A program made the translations under genes and the position numbers. A stretch of 64,000 nt of DNA, taken from Gari tellinella. Lineage: Eukaryota > Mollusca > Bivalvia > Cardiida > Psammobiidae. Under the pieces are notes generated by a model that saw only the letters and a program-made list of their open reading frames with translations, did not search any database and was not told the origin of the DNA. Below, piece by piece: positions 28,501 to 43,500 of the stretch. How positions within the stretch are numbered: position 1 is the stretch's first letter; each line of letters opens with the position of its first letter. Location: the NCBI GenBank assembly GCA_922989275.2, contig OV277863.1, forward strand, positions 50,822,999 through 50,886,998, given 5' to 3'.

Positions 28501-31500
28501 CACGCTGGTGAGACGTCGCAAATTGCCAATGTCTACCTTTATGGACAACATGCATTGATTGGTAAAGATTGCAGAGTAGAGAAGAGGTTAATCTTTCCCA
28601 ATATACGCGTTTACGCTAAAACTGTTTTTTCCATTGCAAACAGTTTGGAGCCAAATCAGACGCCGGGTAACCCGGCGTCTGATCAGGCTCCAAATTGTTT
28701 GCCGCTCAGATTAAAACAAATCGAGAGAAATGTTCAACACATGTATTTTCTAAAGTTTTTTGCATTGTGTTTGCGTTTTGTTTCTTTTAAATGGGAAAAG
28801 AATAACATCTACTCCACTGTATGACGCAAATGTTTTTTGTTGGTACACATTTTCATTAAAAAGGGAAGGGAAACGTGACTATATCCTATGTAATTATTGC
28901 GTTCAACACCTCATTGTCAGCTGTATTTGAATTATTCTGAGCTCATTATCACGAACTGTCCGGCAAAAGTACAGTACGAGCAGAGAAGACGTTTTTCTAT
29001 CCTGATAAACGCGTTAAAACTTAATGTCCATTGCAAACAGTTTGGAGTCCATTTCTGATATATTGCAAAGAGATAAACAATGCATACCCACAGTGTTTAA
29101 ACGAACTGTACAATGACTAGATTTTGCGACTAGATTGGAAGGGGTCTATCGATTCAGTGCGACACGCGGACATGTACGGAAAGTGTTTTCATCTGTTTTC
29201 CTTGTTTTCTAAGTAGATCACTAAGAAAAGCAAACGTACATGATATTGTGCATTGATTTCAGATATTTACCTGACTGCCATTGTTCCGTTATCAAGCTTT
29301 CCAAACAAAATATTTCCATTACATCAATAAATACCTGGCAATGTTTACACGAGGCCGTGTTTACAAATTATGTACTATTATTTAGATAGCAGTACAACCA
29401 CAATAGCTGTGAGATTTAATAAAATATCTACGTTCAAAATACTGCACTGATGAAACTGAAACTGTATTGTTTATTGAATCAGACTACACTGTGATCTGAA
29501 TGATTATAGCGACTATACTGTATTAATTATAGCGATCTTACGGTAACGATTTCAGACGACTTTAGGATCCTTTTACGTCCAAAACGCCCTTTTGGTAGTT
29601 TAACAAAGTTTAAATAAATCTCTTTTCAACCCTTTACCTTACAATGCCTCCTTTTGACAATTTGCACAAACTGTAGACCCCAAAGAGAGCTGCTCCACTA
29701 GCAATATTACGGCACTGGTTTGTCGCAACTGGCGATCAAACCCGCTACCTTCCAACTCCCAAGCTGATGCTGACATTTTTTTTATTTATGCACATATATA
29801 ATTAAGTCCTTGATTAAGTTAATATAAAGTTTAGCTTTTCCTCCCTGAAACCTGAAATGGACAATTCTAGTTTTCATTGTATTCTGGTCCATTTTTACTT
29901 TTTAGGGTTGTGTTTTACAATATATGTCAAAGTGACAAACAGTGAAGATCCTGTTTAGAAGGCTCCTTAAGGAACCCTCTGATTAGGCCCTACACTGTTT
30001 GCATAAGACAAGTGTACTCCTTACAGGTAAGATGCTTGCAAATGACGCATATTTGCGTAATTAGGATTCAATAAGTTCAGGAATATTTAGTTTCCATCAC
30101 ATATTGTACACTATCATACATGCTTGTACTATCATTCTGAAAGTGCAGTAGATATACTGGAAATTATCCATTGAACCTGAAACATAAATTGATAAATGTT
30201 ATTCTGAAATCAGGGCTACCATAAGTTGCTAAAAATCCTAAGATTTCTAAATTTTCAAGCGCGGTTTTAGGAAACGTACCATTAACCCTTTAGCTGCAAA
30301 GCTCTACAAATAGTTCAGATCCAGATCAGACACATAACGCGCCGTCTGATCTGGATCTAAACTATTTGACACTCATATCAATGTTTTCAACGCAAACTAC
30401 GCTTAAGGTCCAAACAAATTTTAAAAGTGAGAGCAGAAATCCGAAGATTTGGGGAAAAATTAGTATGTCCGAATAATAACAATACGGTATGCAGAATTGG
30501 TGAAACCATATTAAGCGAGTCGCAATATGTCATACACATTTCCGAAAATATGGTCGAAAATGGTAATTTGCATGAACACACTATAAGTCGTAGTAGATGT
30601 TGCACGTACATATACGTATCACTCTGATACAGCTTTTATTTAAGAAACTATAACAATACACCAAGCAGGCTTTTCGAAATCGTGTATAGCTAGTTGCTAT
30701 ATGTCATTCAAATTTCAGGGGAATATTGTCGCTATATGTCATACAGTCACATTGTTGGGTAGTCGCTTTAAATGATAGCAGATGCTTGCAATAAATGATA
30801 CAGTCTACATGTAGAAGTTTGCCTAAATATATAATCAAATTGCGATTTACGATAAACAAAAAGTGGTTGCTTTGTTTAGCGGTCTATTTAGATAACATAC
30901 CGTACCGTATTGTAATAAATGCGATTAAAACAAAGGGCATTTTCAAAGAACTGTTGCCAAATTTGAGAGGGAAATCTACACTCTGTGTTGATTTTCAATC
31001 AGATCACAATTTCCTCTCTACCTACACCCTTACAAGTGTACTACGATACAAAATAATTGTAATTGTAATTATTACTTACGTTCACTTGCATGGGTTCGAA
31101 GGTTTATGTTCCGACCTCTGCACAAATGTCAACATTTGTTGTTAAATCTAGTCACTTTACCCGGTCATCGTACAGTTCGTTTATACATTGTGATACCGGG
31201 AACAGAGGGTTCCGTTAGGAACTCTCTGGTCAGAGTATACGGTTTGCGCAGGACAAGGGGTATTCTTCGAAGCTTCACTGCTTGTCCATGAAGTGTATAC
31301 TCGTAGCTCGGGTAGAATATGTTTAGGCTTCTCCTGCTACAGTGCTCTCTTCCTTCAACGGCCCTCCCAACAAAGACTCACTCCTTACAACGACAATTGT
31401 CGCAGTCCCCGAAACAGGACACTTATGTCCAACCTTTTCACGGCTGCATTGTCGTCTGCTTAAAATTGTCTTCTGTTGTTTTCCGTAAAGTTACATGATG

Positions 31501-34500
31501 GACATTTTGACCGAAAATACTTAATGACGAGTGACAAAATAGCTTGAATCCAGATCAGACGCCGCGTAAGGCAGTGTCTGTTCTTGAATCAAGCTGTTTG
31601 CAAACATAAGCCAATTTCCCTTCCTATAACGACTCCCTCCGAACAACGCACACACCTTTTGTCTTACATTGGGTGTAATTGTATAGAGGGAACGCTGTAC
31701 ATGTACGCGTACATTTTGAAAACGGTTTTGAACAAGGTATGCGAATGATTTTGTATAAAGTTTGTCTGACGCAAGCATCCTCTCTTTCCTTGGGATTTTA
31801 TGTTGCATAATAATTGCATTAATGCAAGCTGTCCCCTCGACTATTAAACTACCAACTGCCTTAGAATTGCTACAAAAACTCCAAATTCTTGGGACCTCTT
31901 TAGAACCATATAATAGCTCTATCAGGAAGGTCGTCGGCTATCAGAGGTTGGATATTATAATTATATTATTTTAGGACGAAGAATGCGACTGACGGCCGCT
32001 GGAGACGTCTCATTATTTACACCGGCTCACAAACAGGTAGGTAGTGCAGTGATACTGTAATACATTTCCCGTATCCGGATTTCAATTAAATCTAGTTCAT
32101 GGTTTTCTATAATTTCGGGTCATATTTAGCAAAACGTGTACACGTACATATTGTAAATATGACAAATAGTGCAAATCCTAAACATGGGTTCAAGCGTGTG
32201 TCTTCATTGTTTGCATAGGGCAAGTGCACTATAATAGACACAGTGTTGTAACAGGGCTCCAGATAAGGGGAGTATTTCAAAAACTAAAATCTTTATTTCT
32301 GCATAAAACCTATGGTGTCACTACTCATTAGAATCGTCTCGAAGAGACGATTCTAATAAGTAGTAACACCATAGGATTTGGTGCTGAAATGAGTGAGAAA
32401 GCATTGAATTTGTTCAGTTTACTCCCTCTTATCTGGAGCCCTGTGTAATGAAACGCATACGCTTCAACGGGAATCATTAGACTATAACGGTCTACAAGGA
32501 ACGAAGTATGACGGTTGTACATAATGTCATTCTTATCCTGAGTTCGGTCTTTCGAAACGTCGTTCGACAAATATTGCCGTTAGTCAGATTCTAAAAATCT
32601 TTTTTATTTATTTATTTCTCCATCCTATCCTGTCTTGTGACACTTCTTTGGAATCGTCTTGTCAGGCGATCCCATAGAGATGTAAAACACAGGATTAGAT
32701 GGAGCGATCAGAAATTATATGTGTTTCCATGTTTTGACTTCCGACCGTTTCTTTCGTACGATATTCAGTAAGAAGGACCCCTTTCCCCAAATAGCTTGTT
32801 TTCAGTTTATGGGACATGCCTCAATGTTATAAAGAGTTTGAGTTTAGTCTAAGATCGTACTCAAAGCATTTTATGGGTCAGAGGGGTCAGATTTTGCTCA
32901 GATTAAAAGCGTACGCCTGACCAATCAAACGCTTGAAAACGATCTCAGACTCAACTCGAAAGCTATATAACCAAATATCTAGGGGTTCGTCTTACGAAAT
33001 GTAATACGAGAAATAATGTTGTGAGCCAGCTCCTGAAATATTTCAGTTATTATTTATTTCTCCATCTAATCCTGTCTAGTGACATCTCTTTAGAATCGTC
33101 TTGAAAAGACGGTTCCAAAGATATGTCACAAGACAGGGCTTGATGGAGGAATAATACATTAGATGAACTTTAAAGTTTTGACACACGACCGTTTTTTACG
33201 ATACATGTGCACTTTTCTATGCACCTTTAATAGGGTATGAACCAATAGTTAATGCACTTAAAGGCATTTCTATGGAGGAACGTAGGGACACAAATAATAC
33301 TTCTTATCTCTTTACTGCCTTAGCCCGAGTTAAATGGTTATTTACAAACAGTTTTGATCCTGATCAGACGACGCATTACCCAACAATTTAGCGCCCAATT
33401 GAACAACACAAAACGTAGATCTACTATTAAACAGACAACTTATCAAAAACAAAATTATTTTAGAAATGAAAGCAAATGACCATTGTTTAACCCATTTGTG
33501 CCCACGATCCCATATATGGGACATATGCAACCAGTGTAGACTCTGATCAGACGCCGCATTATGCGGCGTCTGATCAGAATCTACACTGTTTGCTGATAGG
33601 AATTTCAATATAAAACAAAATGAAAATGAAAATTTGACCAGGCATCCCTTTGATAAAAAATTGACTAATTCAATATATAAACTTGGAAGAATCCACTGGG
33701 TATAAATGGGTAAAGCAGATGAATCCGGGGCAGTGACGGGGTTAAGAAATAACGAGTGTATGTGAGTAATATCTAGTAATGAATCACAGAAGAGACGATT
33801 TTTAGGATACAATGATACATTGGAAATGTCCTTATCATTCTCGTCTGTGCGTGACTTTGCCTAAATACTTTATGCATTAACCGACTTGTAATAAGCTCTT
33901 AACATTTGTATTTTCTCTTACCACGGTCTGATATGACATTTGAATACTCACACTGATGGCCTTATTCTAAGACTGAAGAAACAAATGTATAGGCGATGTT
34001 TACGTATCGACGGAATATTATTGAACAGAATGACACCTTAACCCATTTACCAGACTGCACTGACGCAGGAGGGACGTTATTATTTCACGACTAAAAATAA
34101 CATCTTATTCAGCGGAGCTGAATGGTTTCTATTTAGAACTACATTGTCAACCAATCATATTTGATCAGAAAGTTAGAATCAAGAGCACCTGTTGAAAACT
34201 GAATTTTCTGATTGGATAGTAGCCAGGGCTCCAGATAAGGGGTGTATTTCAAAACTTAAAATCTTTATTTCTGCATTAAACCATATGGTGTCACTACTCA
34301 TTTGAATAGTCTTTTCGAGACGATCCAAACGAGTATAAACACCATAGGATTTGGTGCTGAAATGAGTGAAAAAATGTGATTTGTTCAGTTTACTCCCTCT
34401 TATCTGGAGCCCTGCAGGCTGGTCTATGCACAATTACAGGTTTACCAGATGTGATTTTAGAGACACAGACTGACTGTTTACTACACTGTGCTGATGTAAT

Positions 34501-37500
34501 CATGCTTCTGTTTTAAGATGTGACATTTGAAATCTTTTTAAAACCAATTTGTTTTAATTGTTAACTATTTGTACACATTTACAATACATTAATAGAAATA
34601 TAATTAATGGCCTCAAGTGGGTTAAACACAATTGTGTTGTTTCATCATTATTTAAAAGAGTGAAGTGTAAGAGATTCTACAGCAGACGATCACGCACAGT
34701 AGTTTATTTAGTTATAGTTTGTTTCAAGAAACTCTGTGAATGAAGTTTGATATATAGAGCAATAGATTAATGTGAGGATCTCCTACCAGTAGCTAGGATA
34801 TGAGTTAAATTATTGTTTAGTTTTGCATTTCTGTACATGATAGTTTTGCATTTTAAATAAAAGCTACTGTTTCCATTATTATTTATATACTTGTATTTTT
34901 ACTTGTTAGTCCAAAATATTACATTTCTTTGAAAACCTCAATTTCATTCAATTTTGCACAGCCATCTATAGCATTAGTTCAGCCACTCATTCCGCTGAAT
35001 ATCTTTTAAAATATATTTCTTGTTGTTTAATGTCGACGTCATGCTTATATCTTAGTAAAAAAATAGATTGGTGAAAGTTTTAAATTAACTAATTTCCAAG
35101 GCTGGACTCATATGTATTACTTTTACTATGACTTGATAATGTAACTTGGTACAGTGGAGAATCTGTTATTCTTTCCCGTTTAAACGCAAACGTACGCAAA
35201 CGCAAAACACTAAAACGTAGAAAAGTACAACTTTTTGACAATTCTGATAAATCAGGTTTATCTTGGTGGCAAACAGTTTGGAGCCTGATCAGACGCCGGG
35301 TTACCATGCGTCTGATCTGGCTCCAAACTGTTTGTATTGGAAATAATAGTTTTAGCGTAAACGCGTTTATTGGGAAAGAATAACACATTCTCCACTGTAC
35401 AACTAACTCATATTTGTGGTCGTAATAGAGAGGTGTTACTGTGTTGAACCAAAATGAGCTCACATAAATCGATCTAACGTTTATACAGTTGCAATTTAAA
35501 ACTTGAACTTGCCTCAGTCAAACATACCCGTTTATTGCAGTATATTTACATTCACCCTGTAAAGTCTTTATGTAATCCTATTAAAAATGTGCAGTACATC
35601 TGCCGATGAACCTACACTTCCAAACTGGTTTTAGCCAGTTCGGATTTCCCCGTGCTATTCGTGGACTTCTTCAAATAGACTACATCGGGCACTTAACACT
35701 AAGCTCCCATTTGTCGACGGTCATATGACACTAGCGGAGTGATACAGACCCATAGGTCGTTGCCATCGCGTTGCTATGTGTGTAAATGGGTTAAGAAAAC
35801 AACCGCGACCTGTATTTTTAGAATGTGCTTTGGCAATAGATATTCAAGTTGCACTGTTATTTGTTTGCCTTGTAAGTCTTTTCCATTCACAGAGAGAAAG
35901 TTTACTGGAAAAATCCTGAATTTTTAATACAGTTACAGTACATGTAGTTGGGACTACTTTCGCACCATATTTAGAAACTGGAATGGCTATTACATCGACA
36001 TTACATCTATTAAACCTCCTGGACCGGTATATGATATATTCTTATACAGAAAAACAAATCTGGCCAATAAACACATTAAATTGACAAGACAGAAAATATA
36101 AATATAAATATAAGGAATAAACAACATCTCTTTGCCGCTCATGACGGTATGACTACATTAGCTTCGGGGGGTAAATTTAACGAAAACGAAGGGCGTTTTC
36201 GTTAAATTTACCCGAAGCTAATGAAGTCAGACCGTCATGAACGTCAAAAATATGTTGTTTATTCCTATATTAAACATTGCTGAGTTAAAATATAAAAAGG
36301 TAAACTTAATTAACCCATTTTTGCCTAGCATCCCGTAAAAAGGGACAAAGGCGAACAATGTAGTCTTTGATCAGACGCCGTCTGATCAGAGACTACACGA
36401 TTTGCTCTTTGGAATTTCAATTTTAAATAAAACGGAAATGATTAGACCAGGCAGCAATAGATAAAACAAGTGGATTGATCCAGTTTAAAAGCATGGGAGA
36501 ATACACAGGGCGCAAATGGGTGAAGCGTGTTCAAGTTATCGTGGCTCGACTGGAAATAGTAATTTAATAAATTGTATTATAGATCCCTGGAAAACAATTT
36601 TCCTGGAAGAAACCAACTCAAAAGACGAAAGTCGCTGTTCCAAGCGCATCCTTTCGGACCAGGCTGGTTCATCCTTTGGTGAAGGTACACAAAACGCCAT
36701 CTGTTCATTTGTCGGAATCACGTGCAACATCTATAAATAGCCTGCTGGCTGGATCTTTGGAAACGCTCGCAATGGACAACAAACTTATAGATGAGCCAAC
36801 TGAAAAAGAGACACTTGGTGCGCTGTATGAAGATAAGCAGTACTTAGAGTTTCTACTAGGACACGAGGGTAAGTGGGACAACGAAAAAAGTAAGAAATGA
36901 TATAACCATTTTGTCGTAATTATTACATCTGTTTTAACCAATTTAAGCCTAGTGTCTACTAAATATGATGTTGACAGATAGTGTAGACTCTGATGAGACG
37001 CGAGTTTACGCGGCGTGTCACTAGGGTCTGCAATGTTTGTCAGTTCACTTAAAACATTTAGCTGACTTAGCAAACACTGCAGTGCCTGAAGATGACCCTT
37101 GTACATCTTTAATGGAACTCCAAATCCGGTATTTTCATATGGAGTGCTCTTTGCAATAGGCAGGTATAAGTGGGTAAATCACAGCGCCACTGTAAACCCT
37201 TCGAGAGTAAGCCCCGCTTTAACCACCACTCATAATAAGGACTTTATTCGGCGTTAACCCTGACATGTTCAAATTATTCGGGAGATGTTTACCCATTCAC
37301 CGCTATATTGTCGTCTGTTTCAGTATACAGTGGAGAATCTGTTATTCTTTCCCGTTTAAACGCAAACGTACGCAAACGCAAAGCACTAAAACGTAGAAAA
37401 GAACAACTTTTGGACAATTCTGATAATTCTTGTTTATCTTGGTGGCAAACAGTTTGGAGCCTGATCAGACGCCGGGTTACCCGGCGTCGGATCTGGCTCC

Positions 37501-40500
37501 AAACTGTTTGCACTGCAAATAATAGTTTTAGCGTAAACGCGTTTATTGGGAAAGAATAACACATTCTCCACTGTAAGACACGTTTCAAAAGTTATAGTTA
37601 AGGTTTTTTGCCTTAAGAAATATCGACAAGAGTGTCAAACAGTTTGAATCCTGATGAGACGCCGCATTAACGTGGCGTCTGATCAGGATTCAAACTGTTT
37701 GCAAATGCGCTTTATTGCGTCATTGAGAGTGAAAGGGTTCAAGGCAAAATGACTGTGTAAGGCAAGATAATAGTAAAGTATAAAGTTCTTATAGGAGCGT
37801 TTGCTTTTCTCTCCTTGTGATTAAATGTTTTCCTGTTTCAGTACACAGTTAATGAGTTCGGGTAGCAATACAGTTGGGAAACACGCTATTCTGTCCCAAT
37901 TTTACAACTAAGCCTAGTCCAACATCTTTTACTTTTTAGGTTTGTAAACTTCCCTGTTTGCACAGGACAAGTGTACTCTTTACAGTCACACTATTTACAA
38001 AAGATGCATGTAGGCGTGACTAAGATTCCAATAGTTAAGATACTATTTTGTTCGTGCAAATTTCTGGTTCATATTGATTGTGTTATATTGCTGTTGATTA
38101 TACAATTTGTATAGAATGCCTTTTTAAGCGCATCGCATGACCAAGTGAGTTTCCCTCGTTAAATTAAGTCGTTAATTCATTCATTCACTCATTCATTCAT
38201 TCGTTCATTTATTCATCCCAAACATGTTTGTACTGAAACAACTATGTTCATCGGGAACAGTAGCTCGCCGTCTGAACAGGCTCCATGCTATCACAAAAAC
38301 TGAGCTTACAAGACTGATGCCATTGCTATACTTGCAGGATAGGAGTTTTCGCCTATAAAAATGAAATAGATAAATCATTGTCAATACATTGCTCCCTCTC
38401 TACAACGACACCCAATGGGAGACAACAAATATGTGCGTTGTTCAGAGGGAGTCGTTATAGGGAGGGAACTTGGTTAACATTTGCAAACAGCTCGAATCCA
38501 GATCAGACGCCGCGTTACGCGGCGTCTGATCTGGATTCAAGCTGTTTGTCATTTGTCATTATGTTTTTTTCTCTTAAAATGTCATTTATGTAAGAAAAAC
38601 AGCAGACAACAATTTTATGTAGATGATGATGCATCAGTGCAAGCATAAACATAATTTTCGTGGGAACAGCGGTGAATGCCGTTGTAGAGAGGGAACGCTG
38701 TAGTAACGCAATGCTCTAATTATTTAAAGTTACAGTGTTCCATCCGTACAACGACCCTCTCAACAACGAATCTCTTCTGACAACGACCCTTGCCACAGTT
38801 CCTTGTGTCATCTGCTGTCTTTACTCAAAGTAACATAAAAGTCGACATTTTGATATAATGAATAATATAATGACGAGTGACAAACAACTTGAATCCAGAC
38901 CAAGCCAAATCTTCCGAACAACACACACAATGTGTGTCTCCCATTGGGTGTCGTTGTAGAGAGGGAGCACTGTATTTAATTCAGTGAAAATCCATTTCAA
39001 AGTCAAGGCTCAGGATAACAACATCACGCCATTTTACCCATTAGTTTAGCTTTCGTTCTGATTGAAAGAGATTAGTTTACATCAAAATTACATCTGTATT
39101 GAAAATGAAAAAGCAATCAAATTGAATTAAATTTAATAAACATGATTAAATTATGTTGTAACTTTTCATTACTATAATCTTGAGAAGGGATAATAATAAC
39201 TGTTTGTAGCACACAACCTGAACAACATCTCTGTCATTGCGTCATCTGGTTAGCCCCTTCACTGCCTTACCCCGAGTACAGTAGTTATTTGCAGACAGTT
39301 TGGATCCTGATCAGACGCCGCGTTACGCGGCGTCTGATCAGAATCCAAACTGTTTCACACTCGTTTCAATATTTCTTAAGTCAAAATACCTAAAAATTGC
39401 TTTTTAGAATTAGAAGCAGACGACAAATGTTTAAATTTGATGACGTCATGACAGTGAAGGGGTTACAACAATAAGTGTCGTCTTTTTTTATTTCTTAAAG
39501 CTAATGTACAGTGGAGAATCTGTTTTATCCCGTCACTACAGCCTCCGGTGACATAATAAAGGGGTAGCATAATAAACTTAGGTTTATCTGTACAGTAGCA
39601 GGTTTATCTGTATAGTAGCTGTATGAATACACCGGAACTATTTTTATTTTCATTACTCAAAGCAAATAGCGAAGACGTTGATTTTAGACGTAAAAAACAC
39701 CTTTAATATGTTTGATAACGATTTAGCATCCACTAAAATAGAAACAAAATATTTACAAAAAAAAAAAAGTTTGGATCAAGTGGGTTTTGAACGCGGATCG
39801 CCGTGATGGGAGACGTCAATGCTAACCGCTGGACCATAGGGGCACATACAAAGCGACGTCGATTTAAGTTATATAAAGTTTGTATATTGACGCAATTTTA
39901 AAAAATAAATCATTTAGATAGAAACTAACCAGAATAAACATTGTTTTTTAAAAACAAGTTCACAAATAAATATACATATCTATACATTATTTCTATTCTC
40001 ATATTGACCTACGCTTTTAGGAACCATTCTGCAATCGTCTCTGATTCTATTTTTAGCCTACTTCTACTAAAGTAAAGCCACAGGTACTTGACTTCGTTTT
40101 CCGAGGGCACCACAAGAGAATACCGGTGATCTACTCTATTTTAGCATCAGTTTTAGTTAATAGTTTAGACTACCTGTTAGATCCTCGTTGTATACCTTGT
40201 CTTAATATATACGGTAATAGAAGTCTAGTTTTTAATAGATCTAGATCTATATGTCAAATACCTGTGGCTAAAGCAATACATGTACTGTGTAGATCTACTG
40301 TAGAGCAACAAGTTGAAGGAAACTTTAGATAGGCTTATAAACAAAGCAGAAAGCCAGCTTTAGTAGCAAATTTCAACATAATCATTGGATGGGATGTAGA
40401 GTTTGAATCTTAGCGGTCAGAAAAGAAACTGTTCCAAAACAATAAACAACCTTGACGAGTAACGCGAAAACTGGTGACAATTTCCAGTCGTTATTTTTGG

Positions 40501-43500
40501 CAATCTTAACTTCTGAGTTGAAGCGTAAAGTATAGCCTATTTGGGTTAAAATGTATAACTTGTCAAATTTGAATCGACTCACTTTTCCAGTTTGTTGCCA
40601 GTTTGTCACTCCAAGCATTTTTGTTATGGTCATTTTTTTCTGTTGTGTAAGTATAACTAAGCGCAATTCGGCTGGGAGCGGTTATTATTTTTTTGTATGT
40701 CAGAAATTACATAAAACTTGTCAAATTAAGTATTATTGTACATTTGAAAGGCCAGAATCAGTCAGTGACGGGATAAATCGAATAATATGTCATTGCAGGA
40801 TATAGGACTTGTTTATTCTGCTCGAGGAGAAATCACTGACCACTCGGCAAGCCTCGTGGTCAATGATTACTCCTCTCGCAGAATAAACAAGTCCTATATC
40901 CTGCAATGACATATTATTCTCTATATTCTTTCCCGTTTAAACGCAAACGTACGCAAACGCAAAGCACTAAAACGTAGAAAAGTACAACTTTTGGACAATT
41001 CTGATAACTCTTGTTTATCTTGGTGGCAAACAGTTTGGAGCCTGATCAGACGCCGGGTTATCCGGCGTCTGATCTGGCTCCAAACTGTTTGCACTGCAAA
41101 TAATAGTTTTAGCGTAAACGCGTTTATTGGGAAAGAATAACACATTCGCCACTGTAGCTCGCTAGTGAGCTTACTTTTCATGAAAGGTGTTGTGAAACCT
41201 TGCTTGAAGAAGAATACTAGACTAAGAAACAATCTATGCGAATATTAGCAAAATTAATCGTTTATTCGGTTTGTCTTTAAGATCTCTTTTTTGTTTAGCA
41301 AAACATGGAATTTCTATGAGAAAGTATTTCTCAAAATTGAATAAAGTTAATGTCTCTAAGTCTCGTTCAATAAGTTGTTCATAACATTCCTTACAAGAAA
41401 ATCAAAATACATTTTGAACAAGGGTGTTCAGAAAGATGTTATCTGCTATCTAAATTTTTCTAAAACATGAATTACAAAAAAATGACTTATTCAATGTTTA
41501 ATTTTTTCATTTATTTCTAACTCATGGCCCATATGTTCAAGAAGCTTGGTGTAATTTTCTAATGGCAATTGTTTTTTCTTGTTTAGCGGTCAAGAATAAA
41601 AAGACACCACTCGGGAAAGGCGGCGTGTCGTCAGCGGCCGAGAACGGCCTCCAGTTTCTCCAGGAACGGACCCAGTTCTGGGACAGTCTAGGACCCCTAC
41701 CGCCGCCACACCCTACACGCCGAAACCTGAGCAAGCTGAGTGACGCGAAGAGCAGATTGTCTCAGTACACGAGCACAGAATCCCTCAACTCAGTAGGAAC
41801 ATTTAAATCAAGTAAGACATTTTGGTTATGTAGTGGATTTAGGTTATTCTTTTCCGTATGCATTGTAAAATGTAGAAGACATCTGGATCCAAACTGTTTG
41901 CAATAAAAATAAAAGTGTAAGCGTAATTTTATATGCGTTATTGGGAAATAATAACGTCCTCTTCAATGTACAGTGGAGAATCTGTTATTCTTACGTCATT
42001 GGTGACGTCATACAGTGGAGAATCTGTTATTCTTTCCCGTTTAAACGCAAACGTACGCAAACGCAAAGCACTAAAACGTAGAAAAGAACAACATTTGGAC
42101 CATTCTGATAATTCTTGTTTATCTTGGTTGCAAACAGTTTGGAGCCTGATCAGACGCCGGGTTACCCGGCGTCTGATCTGGCTCCAAACTGTTTGCACTG
42201 CAAATAATAGTTTTAGCGTAAACGCGTTTATTGGGAAAGAATAACAGATTCTCCACTGTAGGATAAAAGTCATCCATAAATTCTTGTAGGAGAGGTCTGT
42301 ATTACTTTCGTCTTGCATTTTGTACCATATTTCTTAACCCTTTCATTGATAACATTACAGTGAGCCTTTCACCCCATTCGCCGCCATTGTTGTCTGCAAT
42401 AATGTTTAATTGTGAGATATAAGGCGGAATGAACGAAATTATTTCGAAACGAGTGGCAAACAGTTAAGATCCTGATCAGACGCCGCGTGACGCGATGTCT
42501 GATCAGGATTCAAACTGTTTTCAATGGCATCTTTTGGCGTCATTGACAGTCGACGAGTTAAAGAACCACGTTGATATGTATTTTAAGTATCATCCAAAGA
42601 GAGGTGTTTATTTTGTTTCAGACTCGTCTATTAACAGTATTGACACTAACGCCAGTCGGAAATCACGAGCCAGTTATCGATCTAGATATGCTTTTGGGAA
42701 AAAGAAGGAAAAACCTAAACAACCCAAACCGGAAAAGGTTCACTTCACATTCGCTTCCTACGACCGTGATGACGATCTTATACGACAAATGACGGAAATA
42801 CCCGAGGAAGGTTGGGATCCGAAAAAGGAAACTGAGCAAGAACTGGAAAAGAGGAGAGAGGAGGGGAGAAAACGAGGAAAAGAAGTAACGGCGTTTGTTG
42901 AGAAGGAAATGGCCGAATTAGATATATGTAAGTTGGACCTCATAGCTGATGTTTTACAGTGGAGAAGACGTGGTCCTCTCTCAATAAACATTTCTATGCT
43001 ATATAACCAATTTAATGAAACGGCTCCAATCTGTTGCATATATAGATAAACAAAGATTGTTTCAATGAAAACTTTGAAAATCTTCTTGTCTGAAACCGCA
43101 GTACCCTTAGCTAAGATATTTGTCATAAACCATCGTCTACGGGATCTCTATGGTGATTTTTCAAATTATGCACCTAGGGTAAAATTGACAACGACCCGGG
43201 GTCACGGTTTTACATAGAGTTATATTGTGAAATCTTCAAACATCTTCTTTTCTGAAACTAATATGGGCAGAGCTTTGATATTTGGCATGGTAATACTTCT
43301 AGAGACCCTGTGCCAGTTTTGCTGAATTGGCGTGTTGCAAATCAATAGGTCACATGAGCTAAAATAGATTATGTTTTCAATGAAAACTTGTCTTGTTTAA
43401 AACCATTAGCAAAATCCACAACTCCCATCAAGTTAATATAGAAATTATTCCCAATTGATGAAAAATGACCAAGCAGATGGTGCTTTTTCCAGGTGAGCGA

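Noticed and set aside
33342..33812. 156-codon minus-strand open frame, the longest unexplained one on that strand
   Set aside because: It crosses nested B and J elements and their hairpins; no domain or splice evidence.
36705..37106. 133-codon minus-strand open frame
   Set aside because: Overlaps an ODAD4 exon and a J element; a shadow frame.
42495..42621. 5' extension of the open frame that contains the exon at 42622
   Set aside because: The stretch is the right half of a family B element plus intron. A good acceptor (TTTTGTTTCAG) at 42621 and matching phase place the exon start at 42622.
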